Source: Pseudomonas sp. (GTDB taxonomy: Bacteria > Pseudomonadota > Gammaproteobacteria > Pseudomonadales > Pseudomonadaceae). Taken from it: a stretch of DNA of 8,522 nucleotides. The translations under genes were made by a program, and so were the position numbers. Shown here in pieces: positions 1 through 6,321 of this stretch; positions within the stretch are counted from its first letter, which is position 1; each line of letters starts with the position of its first letter. The notes under the pieces are model-generated. The model did no database searches. It was not told where the DNA came from and saw only the letters and a program-made list of their open reading frames with translations. The stretch covers positions 1,170-9,691 of the forward strand of contig DQGF01000030.1 in assembly GCA_003525045.1 (NCBI GenBank). Direction: 5' to 3'.

Positions 1-344
1 TGCAGACGCGGTACCGCGTCTGCGTCTCGTCGGCGGAGGCGCGCGACGTCATCGCGTCAGGCGAGTTCGGGTTCCCCGTGGTGCTGAAGGCCGACGGGCT
101 CGCGGCGGGCAAGGGCGTGATCGTGTGCCGCTCGCTGGAGGAGGCGGACCAGGCGCTCGCCCTGTGCTTCGAGGAACGGGCCTTCGGCGACTCCGGCCTC
201 ACGGTGGTGGTGGAGGAGTTCCTCGAGGGCGAGGAGGCCTCGTTCTTCGCGCTCTGCGACGGCGAGACCGCGATCGCGCTCGCCTCGGCGCAGGACCACA
301 AGCGCGTCGGCGACGGCGACACCGGCCCGAACACCGGCGGCATG
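1..344. other. purD 5' segment of foreign composition
   Basis: Of the 114 complete codons from 3 to 344, only two (tca, gaa) end in A or T. Of the next 114 codons (345-686), 27 do. Amino-acid choices also change from a non-Pseudomonas PurD type to a Pseudomonas type at the same place. The change falls at the end of a highly conserved block (QDHKRVGDGDTGPNTGGMGA), where two unrelated purD genes could share near-identical DNA. This fits either homologous replacement within purD or a misjoined assembly; the position at the window edge favours the latter. I cannot name the donor. It looks like a higher-GC lineage. Confidence 0.6.
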
Positions 345-953
345 GGTGCCTACTCCCCTGCACCCGTGGTCACCAGCGAAGTGCACAAGCGCGTGATGGA
401 CCTGGTGATCTGGCCGACCGTGCGCGGCATGGCCGAGGAAGGCAACGTTTACACCGGTTTCCTGTACGCCGGCCTGATGATCGACAAGGCAGGCAACCCG
501 AAAGTCATCGAATTCAACTGTCGTTTCGGCGACCCTGAGACCCAACCGGTCATGTTGCGTCTGCAGTCGAGCCTGGTGTTGCTGGTCGAAGCTGCCCTGG
601 CGCAAGCCCTGGACAAGGTCGAAGCACAATGGGATCCGCGTCCGAGCGTCGGCATCGTACTGGCCGCCGGCGGCTATCCTGGTGACTACGCCAAAGGCGC
701 GGCCATCAACGGCCTGGATGCAGCCGCGACACTGGAAGGCAAAGTTTTCCACGCCGGTACTGCACTCAAGGACGGTCAAGTGGTGACGGCCGGCGGTCGG
801 GTGCTCTGCGCCACTGCCATGGGCGCCAGCGTCGATGCCGCCCAACAGCAGGCTTACAAGCTGGCGGCCGAGATCAACTGGGAAGGCTGTTTCTATCGTA
901 AGGACATTGGCTACCGCGCCATTGCCCGCGAGCGTGGCGTAAATCAGGAATAA
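1..953 (+). CDS. purD: phosphoribosylamine--glycine ligase (GARS), 5' end missing
   Basis: Cytosolic ATP-grasp enzyme joining glycine to 5-phosphoribosylamine, the second step of de novo purine synthesis. The open frame enters from the left edge (first full codon at 3) and ends with TAA at 951-953. It shows 316 residues of a family of about 430, so the N-terminal domain lies outside the window. Visible hallmarks are the ATP-grasp segment KADGLAAGKG (near 87-116), EEFLEGEEASF (near 216-248), SQDHKR-type AQDHKRVGDGDTGPNTGGMG (near 288-347), the metal/substrate motif EFNCRFGDPETQP (near 510-548) and the C-terminal GGRVLCATA. From about 345 onward the protein matches what I know of Pseudomonas PurD. 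Before that it departs from it (for example FFALCDGETAIALASAQD where Pseudomonas has an FIVMVDGE...MATSQD type), and the codon bias changes at the same place. The reading frame is intact throughout. Function is certain; whether the 5' part belongs to this genome is not. Confidence 0.95.
   Translation, partial: QTRYRVCVSSAEARDVIASGEFGFPVVLKADGLAAGKGVIVCRSLEEADQALALCFEERAFGDSGLTVVVEEFLEGEEASFFALCDGETAIALASAQDHKRVGDGDTGPNTGGMGAYSPAPVVTSEVHKRVMDLVIWPTVRGMAEEGNVYTGFLYAGLMIDKAGNPKVIEFNCRFGDPETQPVMLRLQSSLVLLVEAALAQALDKVEAQWDPRPSVGIVLAAGGYPGDYAKGAAINGLDAAATLEGKVFHAGTALKDGQVVTAGGRVLCATAMGASVDAAQQQAYKLAAEINWEGCFYRKDIGYRAIARERGVNQE
2..23. repeat. perfect 22-bp palindrome at left edge
   Basis: Bases 2-23 are a perfect self-complementary palindrome with 11-bp arms and no spacer, centred on a GGTACC core. 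The flanking pair 1/24 does not match. It lies inside purD codons and within the foreign-composition segment. It may be chance within GC-rich coding sequence or a fold-back end of a read or contig. Confidence 0.55.
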
Positions 954-969
954 GCTATCCATTCGGCAG

Positions 970-992
970 GGCAAGGGCTTCAGGCCCTTGCC
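970..992 (+). terminator. purD-distal hairpin, no U-tract
   Basis: A perfect 9-bp GC-rich stem (970-978 with 984-992, loop ttcag) begins 16 bases after the purD stop. No run of T follows on the + strand (gggctattcc), so it is not a classical intrinsic terminator. It could protect the purD 3' end, terminate weakly, or slow polymerase before retS. Confidence 0.45.
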
Positions 993-1017
993 GGGCTATT
1001 CCGGCGCCGCGCATAGT

Positions 1018-1023
1018 TATATT
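1018..1023 (+). promoter_or_regulatory. possible retS -10 element
   Basis: TATATT (five of six to the sigma-70 -10 consensus) lies 29 bases before the retS start, after the purD hairpin. No convincing -35 is found 16-18 bases upstream. An alternative pairing is TTGCCG (988-993) with CATAGT (1012-1017), spacing 18, but its -35 overlaps the hairpin. Weak evidence only. Confidence 0.25.
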
Positions 1024-1052
1024 CTGGCATCAACCTACGAAGGGATTTCGCC

Positions 1053-3830
1053 GTGCGCTGGCTCAGGATTGCCATAGGTTTCACTGTCACGCTGCTGACT
1101 TTGCTCTGCATGCTCCCGGCCACGGCCGCGCAAGGCAGTGGTTGGGCGGTATTGCTCGACGAACAGGGCGACCTGCAACTGAGCGACATCCGTTCCGCTC
1201 GCTACACCAATCAATTCAGCCCCATCGAACTAGAGCACCTCTCCGCAGCCGAACCCGATGGTGCGCTATGGCTACGTTTCAGGCTCGCGCCCGGCAAGCA
1301 CGAACAGTTGTTGCGGGTGTTCGCTCCCGACCTTTCCGACCTCGATCTTTATGTACTGGACGGCGACAAGCTGATCGAGCAGTTGGATGGCGGCTCGGAA
1401 CAGCCTCAGGTTGAACGACCACTGCCCCACAGCGACTTCATGTTGCCGTTACCCCAAAGCGACAACACCCTCGACGTTTACCTGCGCCTGGTCTCCGAAC
1501 ACCAGATGCGGCCTTACGTCACCCTGCAATCGGCAATCATGACCGCGGCCAACCAAAACCAGACCCTGATCTACGGTCTGCTGTTCGGTTGCCTCGGGAT
1601 GCTTATCCTGCACAACCTGATCCGCTACGGCTACACCCGGTCGCGCAGCAGCCTCTGGCTGGCTGGCTGTGAAGGGTTGTTGATGCTCAGCCTGGTGCTG
1701 CTGCTGAACCTCGCGGGGCCATGGTTGCCGGACTGGCACGCAATTCAAACGCCCGGCGCTTATCTCGCCCTGCTGCTGACCGCCCCGTGCGGCCTGATGT
1801 TCGCCTATCGCTTCTTCGCCCCGCTCGGCCCACACCCGCTGAACAAGCTATTACTGGGCGGCATTGTATTCATTATCGTCTGCGGCTTGCTGCTGCTGTT
1901 CGTCAACACGCTGCCGCTGAACATCATCACCTACGCCCTGGTCGCTCTTGCGGGCCTGAGCATGTTGTTCGTCAGCGCCCACCACTGGCAAAAAGGCTAT
2001 CGTCCCGCACGCCTGTTCGTGGTGGCGATGGTGGTATTCAACGTCGGCACACTGATTATCCTGCCCGCCCTGCTGGGGCTGACCCTGGTAGAGCCGCAAG
2101 GCCTGATCACCGCCCTGCTGGTGTTCATCTGTATCAGCGGCCTGCTGATGAGCATTGCCCTGAGTGAACGCCAGCGCAGCATCACCGAAGACCGTTTCAG
2201 CCTCAGCCGCGATCTGGCAGCCAGCAACGCCGAGATCAACGCCAAGGCCGAATTCCTGGCAAAGATCAGCCACGAAATCCGCACCCCGATGAATGGCGTG
2301 CTGGGCATGACCGAACTGCTGCTGGGCACGCCGCTCTCGGTCAAGCAGCGCGACTACGTGCAAACCATCCACAGTGCAGGCAACGAACTGCTGACACTGA
2401 TCAACGAGATTCTCGACATCTCCAAGCTTGAATCCGGGCAGATCGAGCTGGATGACGTTCAGTTCGATCTCAACGCGCTGATCGAAGACTGCCTGAGCAT
2501 CTTCCGCGCCAAGGCCGAACAGCAGAACGTCGAGTTGATCAGCTTTATCCAGCCACAAGTACCACGGGTCATCAGCGGTGATCCGACGCGCCTGCGCCAG
2601 ACCCTGCTGAGCCTGTTGGAAAATGCCCTGAAGAAAACCGATGAAGGCGAAATCTTGATCGTTGTCGCCCTCGACGAGCGCAGCGCCAAGCCGCGCTTGC
2701 GCATTGCCGTACAGGACAGCGGCGAGCCCATGGACACCGAAGAGCGCGACGCGCTGATGCACGCCGAACTGCACAGCAAAAACTTTCTCTCGGCCACCCG
2801 TCTGGGAGGTAATCTGGGGCTGGTGATCGCCCGTCAGTTGGTCCGCTTGATGCAAGGGGAGTTCGGCATCAAGAGCGGCAGCACCCAGGGCAGTACCTTG
2901 TGGCTGACCTTGCCGCTGGACCCTGCCCGTCTCGAACACCCGACCTCCGATCTCGATGGTCCGTTGCAGGGCGCACGGGTGTTGGTGGTGGACGACAACG
3001 ACACCTGTCGCAAAGTGCTGGTGCAACAGTGCAGCGCCTGGGGCCTGAACGTCAGTGCCGTGCCGTCCGGCAAGGAGGCCCTCGCGCTGCTGCGCACCAA
3101 AGCCCACTTGCGCGATTACTTCGACGTGGTCCTGCTCGACCAGAACATGCCCGGCATGACCGGCATGCAACTGGCGGCCAAGATCAAGGAAGACCCGAGC
3201 CTCAACCACGACATCCTGCTGATCATGCTCACCGGCATCAGCAATGCGCCGAGCAAGATCATCGCGCGCAATTCCGGGATCAAGCGCATCCTCGCCAAGC
3301 CGGTGGCCGGCTACACCCTCAAGACGACACTCGCGGATGAGCTGAACCAGCGTGACAAGGGCCTCGTCGCGTCCCATCACCTGCCTCCCAGCCCGGCCTT
3401 GCCAGTCAAGGTGCCCAGCGACTTCCGCATTCTGGTGGCCGAAGACAACAGCATTTCGACCAAGGTGATCCGCGGCATGTTGGGCAAACTCAACCTGCAA
3501 CCGGATACCGCCAGCAATGGCGAAGAGGCCTTGCAGGCGATGAAGGCCCAACGCTACGACTTGGTATTGATGGACTGTGAAATGCCGATCCTCGACGGTT
3601 TCTCCGCCACTCAGCAATTGCGCGCCTGGGAAGTCGGCAACCAGCGAACTCGCACCCCCGTGGTGGCGTTGACCGCGCACATCCTCGCCGAGCACAAGGA
3701 GCGCGCGCGCCAGGCCGGCATGGACGGGCACATGGCCAAACCGGTCGAGCTGTCGCAGTTGCGCGAACTGATCGAACATTGGGTTGCCGAGCGCGATCAG
3801 CAGAACCGGACGGCGACGCAAACGTCCTGA
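1053..3830 (+). CDS. retS: RetS hybrid sensor kinase / GacS regulator
   Basis: Inner-membrane hybrid histidine kinase. In Pseudomonas, RetS binds and inhibits GacS, lowering GacA-driven small RNAs and so favouring acute virulence over biofilm and type VI secretion. The 925-residue protein has a signal peptide (1-26, cleavage likely after ATAA), a periplasmic 7TMR-DISM sensory domain (~35-165), seven membrane helices (~172-370), a dimerisation/His domain with SHEIRTP (H407), a CA ATPase domain (~470-622), and two receiver domains (~641-765 and ~791-912). Receiver residues are D647/D648, D696, T727, K749 in the first and E797/D798, D841, T874, K896 in the second. P. aeruginosa RetS is 942 aa with H424, D713 and D858; all three map here with the same offset of 17, matching the length difference. 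The CA G1 box reads DSGEPM instead of DxGxG, and the N box is LLENALKKTDEG. The start is GTG, with AAGGGA at 1040-1045, seven bases upstream. purD upstream and marC downstream is the retS context. Confidence 0.95.
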   Translation: MRWLRIAIGFTVTLLTLLCMLPATAAQGSGWAVLLDEQGDLQLSDIRSARYTNQFSPIELEHLSAAEPDGALWLRFRLAPGKHEQLLRVFAPDLSDLDLYVLDGDKLIEQLDGGSEQPQVERPLPHSDFMLPLPQSDNTLDVYLRLVSEHQMRPYVTLQSAIMTAANQNQTLIYGLLFGCLGMLILHNLIRYGYTRSRSSLWLAGCEGLLMLSLVLLLNLAGPWLPDWHAIQTPGAYLALLLTAPCGLMFAYRFFAPLGPHPLNKLLLGGIVFIIVCGLLLLFVNTLPLNIITYALVALAGLSMLFVSAHHWQKGYRPARLFVVAMVVFNVGTLIILPALLGLTLVEPQGLITALLVFICISGLLMSIALSERQRSITEDRFSLSRDLAASNAEINAKAEFLAKISHEIRTPMNGVLGMTELLLGTPLSVKQRDYVQTIHSAGNELLTLINEILDISKLESGQIELDDVQFDLNALIEDCLSIFRAKAEQQNVELISFIQPQVPRVISGDPTRLRQTLLSLLENALKKTDEGEILIVVALDERSAKPRLRIAVQDSGEPMDTEERDALMHAELHSKNFLSATRLGGNLGLVIARQLVRLMQGEFGIKSGSTQGSTLWLTLPLDPARLEHPTSDLDGPLQGARVLVVDDNDTCRKVLVQQCSAWGLNVSAVPSGKEALALLRTKAHLRDYFDVVLLDQNMPGMTGMQLAAKIKEDPSLNHDILLIMLTGISNAPSKIIARNSGIKRILAKPVAGYTLKTTLADELNQRDKGLVASHHLPPSPALPVKVPSDFRILVAEDNSISTKVIRGMLGKLNLQPDTASNGEEALQAMKAQRYDLVLMDCEMPILDGFSATQQLRAWEVGNQRTRTPVVALTAHILAEHKERARQAGMDGHMAKPVELSQLRELIEHWVAERDQQNRTATQTS

Positions 3831-3851
3831 ACCGACAGACCCCGCAGCGCC

Positions 3852-3860
3852 TGTTAGACT
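3852..3860 (+). promoter_or_regulatory. possible extended -10 for the marC-family gene
   Basis: TGTTAGACT fits the extended -10 pattern TGnTAnnnT, 34 bases before the ATG at 3895 and 21 bases after the retS stop. There is no clear -35. If real, the membrane-protein gene could be transcribed separately from retS; otherwise it is read through from retS. Confidence 0.3.
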
Positions 3861-3894
3861 CCCCCTCGACTTCCCTCGCCAGTGAGCTTGCCCC

Positions 3895-4491
3895 ATGCTC
3901 CACGTGTTGTTCAGCGTTTACCTGAAGATGCTGGTGCTCTACAGCCCGTTCTTCGTATTGTCCTGCTTCATCAGTCTGACCCGCGGCTATTCGCGCAAGG
4001 AACAACGTCGGCTGGCCTGGAAAGTGGCGACTGCCACGCTGGTTTCCAGCGTCTTGCTGTACCTGTTCGGGCGGGTGATTTTCGATGTCTTCGGCATCAC
4101 CGTTGACGCCTTCCGCATCGGCGCCGGCAGCGTGCTGTTCATCTCCGCACTGGGCATGGCCCAGGGCAAGTCGGTGGTGCAGACCGACAACGTACAACAG
4201 GACGTGACCATCGTCCCGCTGACCATCCCCCTGACAGTCGGCCCCGGCACCATCGGCGCATTGCTGGTGATGGGCATCAGCCAGCCACACTGGGACGACA
4301 AGCTTACCGCCATCCTCAGTATTGCCCTGGCCAGTTTCACCGTGGGGGTGGTGCTATATCTGTCGAACCGGATCGAGCGAATTCTGGGTGATCAGGGGCT
4401 GCAGATTGTCAGCCGATTGATGGGGTTGTTTGTGTGTGCGTTGGCAGCGCAGATTATCTTTACCGGGGTGAGGGGATACCTGGTGCCTTGA
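3895..4491 (+). CDS. MarC-family inner-membrane protein
   Basis: A 198-residue integral membrane protein of the MarC (UPF0056) family. The biochemical role of this family is not established; the old link of E. coli MarC to multiple antibiotic resistance was withdrawn. Six hydrophobic segments are visible (~5-28, 41-69, 72-90, 105-128, 138-158, 170-194). The family signature PLTIPLTVGPGTI lies at ~108-120, preceded by an F-R-I-G-A-G stretch in helix 3. Length is normal. It begins at ATG 3895, 64 bases after retS, with only a weak ribosome site (GTGAGC at 3882-3887). An alternative start at 3882 is in another frame and gives no membrane protein. In P. aeruginosa the gene next to retS (PA4857) has been named tspR and reported to affect type III secretion through RetS. 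I recall this but cannot confirm that this gene is its orthologue, so no symbol is given. Confidence 0.9.
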   Translation: MLHVLFSVYLKMLVLYSPFFVLSCFISLTRGYSRKEQRRLAWKVATATLVSSVLLYLFGRVIFDVFGITVDAFRIGAGSVLFISALGMAQGKSVVQTDNVQQDVTIVPLTIPLTVGPGTIGALLVMGISQPHWDDKLTAILSIALASFTVGVVLYLSNRIERILGDQGLQIVSRLMGLFVCALAAQIIFTGVRGYLVP

Positions 4492-4533
4492 CATTCATTC
4501 CTTGAATCCCTGAACAGCCGTATTAGACAGGTC

Positions 4534-4567
4534 GAAAAAAGGCCGTGAACTACAAGTCCACGGCCTG
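4534..4567 (-). terminator. rho-independent terminator of the orphan pair
   Basis: Read on the - strand, a GC-rich stem (8 perfect pairs, 4559-4566 with 4540-4547, extendable to 11 with one G-U pair) closes a short loop and is followed directly by six T (4535-4540). It begins 17 bases after the stop of the 231-aa gene. On the + strand it lacks a T-run, so it would not clearly terminate the converging marC-family transcript. Confidence 0.85.
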
Positions 4568-4583
4568 ATGTAAGGATCGATAG

Positions 4584-5279
4584 TCAGCCTTTTAGTCTTT
4601 TGACAATAATTTTGTCCGTATGACGAACAATCTTTTCAATAAGAGCCTCTCGGTAACTGGCAAAGTCATTTCCGTTGAATATAAAAACGCCCCCGTCGGG
4701 AATCAGGGTCAGCAACTTCTCAACGTCGCTCCAGAAAAATAAATCGTCCTCGAAGACTGACGTTTTATACCGCAAGCCAAACAGAACCACAGCAATCTCA
4801 CCTGTAGAAAGCCGCTCACAGGGAGCAAATTTGACAATTGACTGACCACCGTTGACGACGCCACCCCGAAAATAGTCCCAGGCAACATCGTCTACTTTGA
4901 GGGCTTCGTAAGTTCTTCTGGCAAGCTGCGCCATCTGCCTGGAGCCAACGCTTCCAATAACATCGAAGGCTGCATTTGTAAGCTCGTGGGAGCTCCCGAC
5001 AATTATCGGAGAATTTGGCACAATTGCTATCAATTTCAAACCGGATTTCAGCATTCTGGACTGATAGTAATCAAACCAGGCTTTTGGAGAGTCCTCCACC
5101 GAGTGACGACTATTGGCTGCGAGCTCTGCGTAGCTGAAACAGTCCTGGATATCTTGCTGGTCTTGCACCGAAATATCGGAACTGAATGAAACCAGGCAGC
5201 TACCGACAATTGATGCCTGCAAGGGTGACGACGTGCTGTCCCCACTTGAATCCCTTCCCTTTAACTTTGAAAGATTCAT
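4584..5279 (-). CDS. orphan protein B, divergent paralogue of the upstream gene
   Basis: I do not recognise this 231-residue protein. It has no signal peptide and no membrane helix, so it is probably cytosolic or exported without cleavage. The first 23 residues are Ser-rich and polar. The rest aligns with the protein encoded just upstream (5301-6113) at a nearly constant offset of 36-39 residues: IVGSCLVSF (24-32) with VVGQSLMVF (61-69), D-C-F-S-YAE (46-52) with D-S-Q-T-FAE (83-89), WFDYY...MLKSG (68-80) with CYKVY...LLSCG (104-116), F-A-PC (151-154) with A-V-PC (190-193), and terminal TDKIIV (221-226) with TDDLLV (260-265). It lacks the paralogue's ~37-residue N-terminal extension. It starts at ATG 5279, 21 bases after the upstream stop, with GAGGGG (5289-5294) nine bases ahead, so the two are one operon. 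The gene is clearly lower in GC than retS or cobJ. A two-subunit complex or a toxin-like pair are guesses only. Confidence 0.85.
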   Translation of the reverse strand: MNLSKLKGRDSSGDSTSSPLQASIVGSCLVSFSSDISVQDQQDIQDCFSYAELAANSRHSVEDSPKAWFDYYQSRMLKSGLKLIAIVPNSPIIVGSSHELTNAAFDVIGSVGSRQMAQLARRTYEALKVDDVAWDYFRGGVVNGGQSIVKFAPCERLSTGEIAVVLFGLRYKTSVFEDDLFFWSDVEKLLTLIPDGGVFIFNGNDFASYREALIEKIVRHTDKIIVKRLKG

Positions 5280-5300
5280 TGATCAGCACCCCTCAACGAA

Positions 5301-6113
5301 TCATTTATTGACCGTACTCACCAACAGATCATCAGTAAATGAATCTATATAGTCATAAATACGTTCTTTCTTCCTTTCAAAAAGGCGCTTATTCAATTTT
5401 CGCGCACCTGCCGAGCGGAACATTTTTACGCCTTCGGTCTGAATGCTGACAACAAGAAAATTTCCATCAAACTTGGCGTCAACCAAGTCGAGTGCACCCA
5501 TGGCCATGGTCACGCCACCGTCCGGCGATGCGTAGCACGGTACAGCTTTGAAACTAACGGTTCTGTTTTTCTTGCTCCCGGTCTCGACAACCTTCATCGA
5601 CTTGGCATCCCCCTTTAAATCTTTGATCCCGGAGACAACCATATTCAAAATATTACCCGAGCCAGCCCCAACCACGGTTTCGAGAATCTGCAGAACAGCC
5701 TCATTCATGGTAATAGTCAGTTTTTGGGTTACATACTCTTGCAGAGTAAAACTTTCGGAGTACCATCCGCACGACAACAGAGCGTCATTATAGACCTTAT
5801 AACATTCGGCCACGCTGGTATGCGCAGGAAGACGCTTGACCAGTGTTTCTGCAAACGTTTGGGAATCTGCTGCTATCTGGCGCTCTTCCGCCGTAAGCTT
5901 TTGGTCAAATACCATAAGCGACTGACCCACTACAATCGGAACGTCTTTCCCCTGCAAATCCGAAATGCGAGTGTCATCACTCATAAAACCACGACGAGCT
6001 TTAAGCTTTGGCGCGACGTCGGCGAGTTCGGCTTCAATGCGTTCAAAATAAAGCTCTTGAGCGGATTCGTAAAACTGCTCAATCACCTCAACATCCATAA
6101 CCTGATTGCTCAT
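5301..6113 (-). CDS. orphan protein A, first gene of the tandem pair
   Basis: A 270-residue protein I cannot assign to a family. Residues ~5-40 form an acidic, probably helical N-terminal extension. Residues ~60-117 and ~135-265 match the downstream 231-aa protein in order and spacing. There is a glycine-rich hydrophobic patch (GAGSGNILNMVVSG, ~149-162) followed by a basic stretch (~164-184), a region of alternating hydrophobic residues around the shared PC (192-193), and a basic C-terminal helix (~238-258) ending in TDDLLV. No signal peptide, lipobox or full membrane helix is seen. The start is ATG 6113 with AGGGA at 6120-6124, six bases away. It leads the operon: a candidate promoter lies upstream, the paralogue follows after 21 bases, and a terminator closes the unit. 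AT content is high: the 60 bases from 5341 contain only 17 G or C. Acquisition by transfer is likely; function unknown. Confidence 0.85.
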   Translation of the reverse strand: MSNQVMDVEVIEQFYESAQELYFERIEAELADVAPKLKARRGFMSDDTRISDLQGKDVPIVVGQSLMVFDQKLTAEERQIAADSQTFAETLVKRLPAHTSVAECYKVYNDALLSCGWYSESFTLQEYVTQKLTITMNEAVLQILETVVGAGSGNILNMVVSGIKDLKGDAKSMKVVETGSKKNRTVSFKAVPCYASPDGGVTMAMGALDLVDAKFDGNFLVVSIQTEGVKMFRSAGARKLNKRLFERKKERIYDYIDSFTDDLLVSTVNK

Positions 6114-6157
6114 ATAATTTCCCTATAAGTTAGTTTGTTGCCATTCAGCGCAAAACC

Positions 6158-6186
6158 ACTCTAAACCAGGAAAATATCACGATCAA
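6158..6186 (-). promoter_or_regulatory. candidate sigma-70 promoter of the orphan pair
   Basis: On the - strand, TTGATC (6186-6181) and TAGAGT (6163-6158) are separated by exactly 17 bases; each matches four of six consensus bases. Transcription would start near 6151, giving a leader of about 37 bases that contains the ribosome site. AT-rich sequence upstream (6190-6260) could act as an UP element. Confidence 0.4.
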
Positions 6187-6275
6187 TTATTTGCAGCAGT
6201 CGAATTCATGCTAAATATTTTCAAACAAGAACAAACGTCTACTCACTAAAACAAAAAAATGTCGAACTTCTGCTT

Positions 6276-6303
6276 AAAAATGCGGCCTCAGAACGAGACC
6301 GCA
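6276..6303 (-). terminator. rho-independent terminator after cobJ
   Basis: On the - strand a 9-bp stem (6303-6295 with 6289-6281, one G-U pair, 5-base loop) is followed by five T (6280-6276), with a second seven-T run further on (6259-6253). It begins 18 bases after the cobJ stop. It should end the cob transcript before it enters the orphan pair. Confidence 0.85.
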
Positions 6304-6321
6304 CACAGTACTTCCATGCAG

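Larger units (their letters stand above)
4534..6275. other. low-GC accessory cassette between marC and cobJ
   Basis: This stretch is visibly poorer in G and C than both flanks and uses A/T-ending codons freely. It carries one self-contained transcription unit (promoter, two paralogous genes, terminator). The flanking genes are core Pseudomonas genes that I recall as direct neighbours in related species. No integrase, transposase, tRNA or flanking direct repeat was found, so the route of entry is not visible. Confidence 0.55.

Noticed and set aside
57..974. 305-codon open frame on the - strand opposite purD
   Set aside because: Antisense shadow of purD; His/Arg-rich with no recognisable motif, and purD is certain on the other strand.
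1851..3896. 681-codon open frame on the - strand opposite retS
   Set aside because: Its sequence is Gln/His/Gly-rich low-information protein typical of the antisense of a GC-rich gene, with no domain, while the + strand frame encodes an unmistakable RetS.
4492..4533. Separate + strand terminator for the marC-family gene
   Set aside because: Only a 5-bp weak inverted repeat (attca/tgaat) is present and no T-run follows.
6172..6192. Inverted repeat AAATA...TATTT as a defined operator
   Set aside because: Only five pairs match in each arm, and such AT-rich matches are expected by chance here; not listed as a feature.
4534..6303. Flanking direct repeats (att-like sites) around the low-GC cassette
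   Set aside because: The two ends share only the general look of terminators (A-run plus GGCC-containing stem); no true direct repeat could be aligned.
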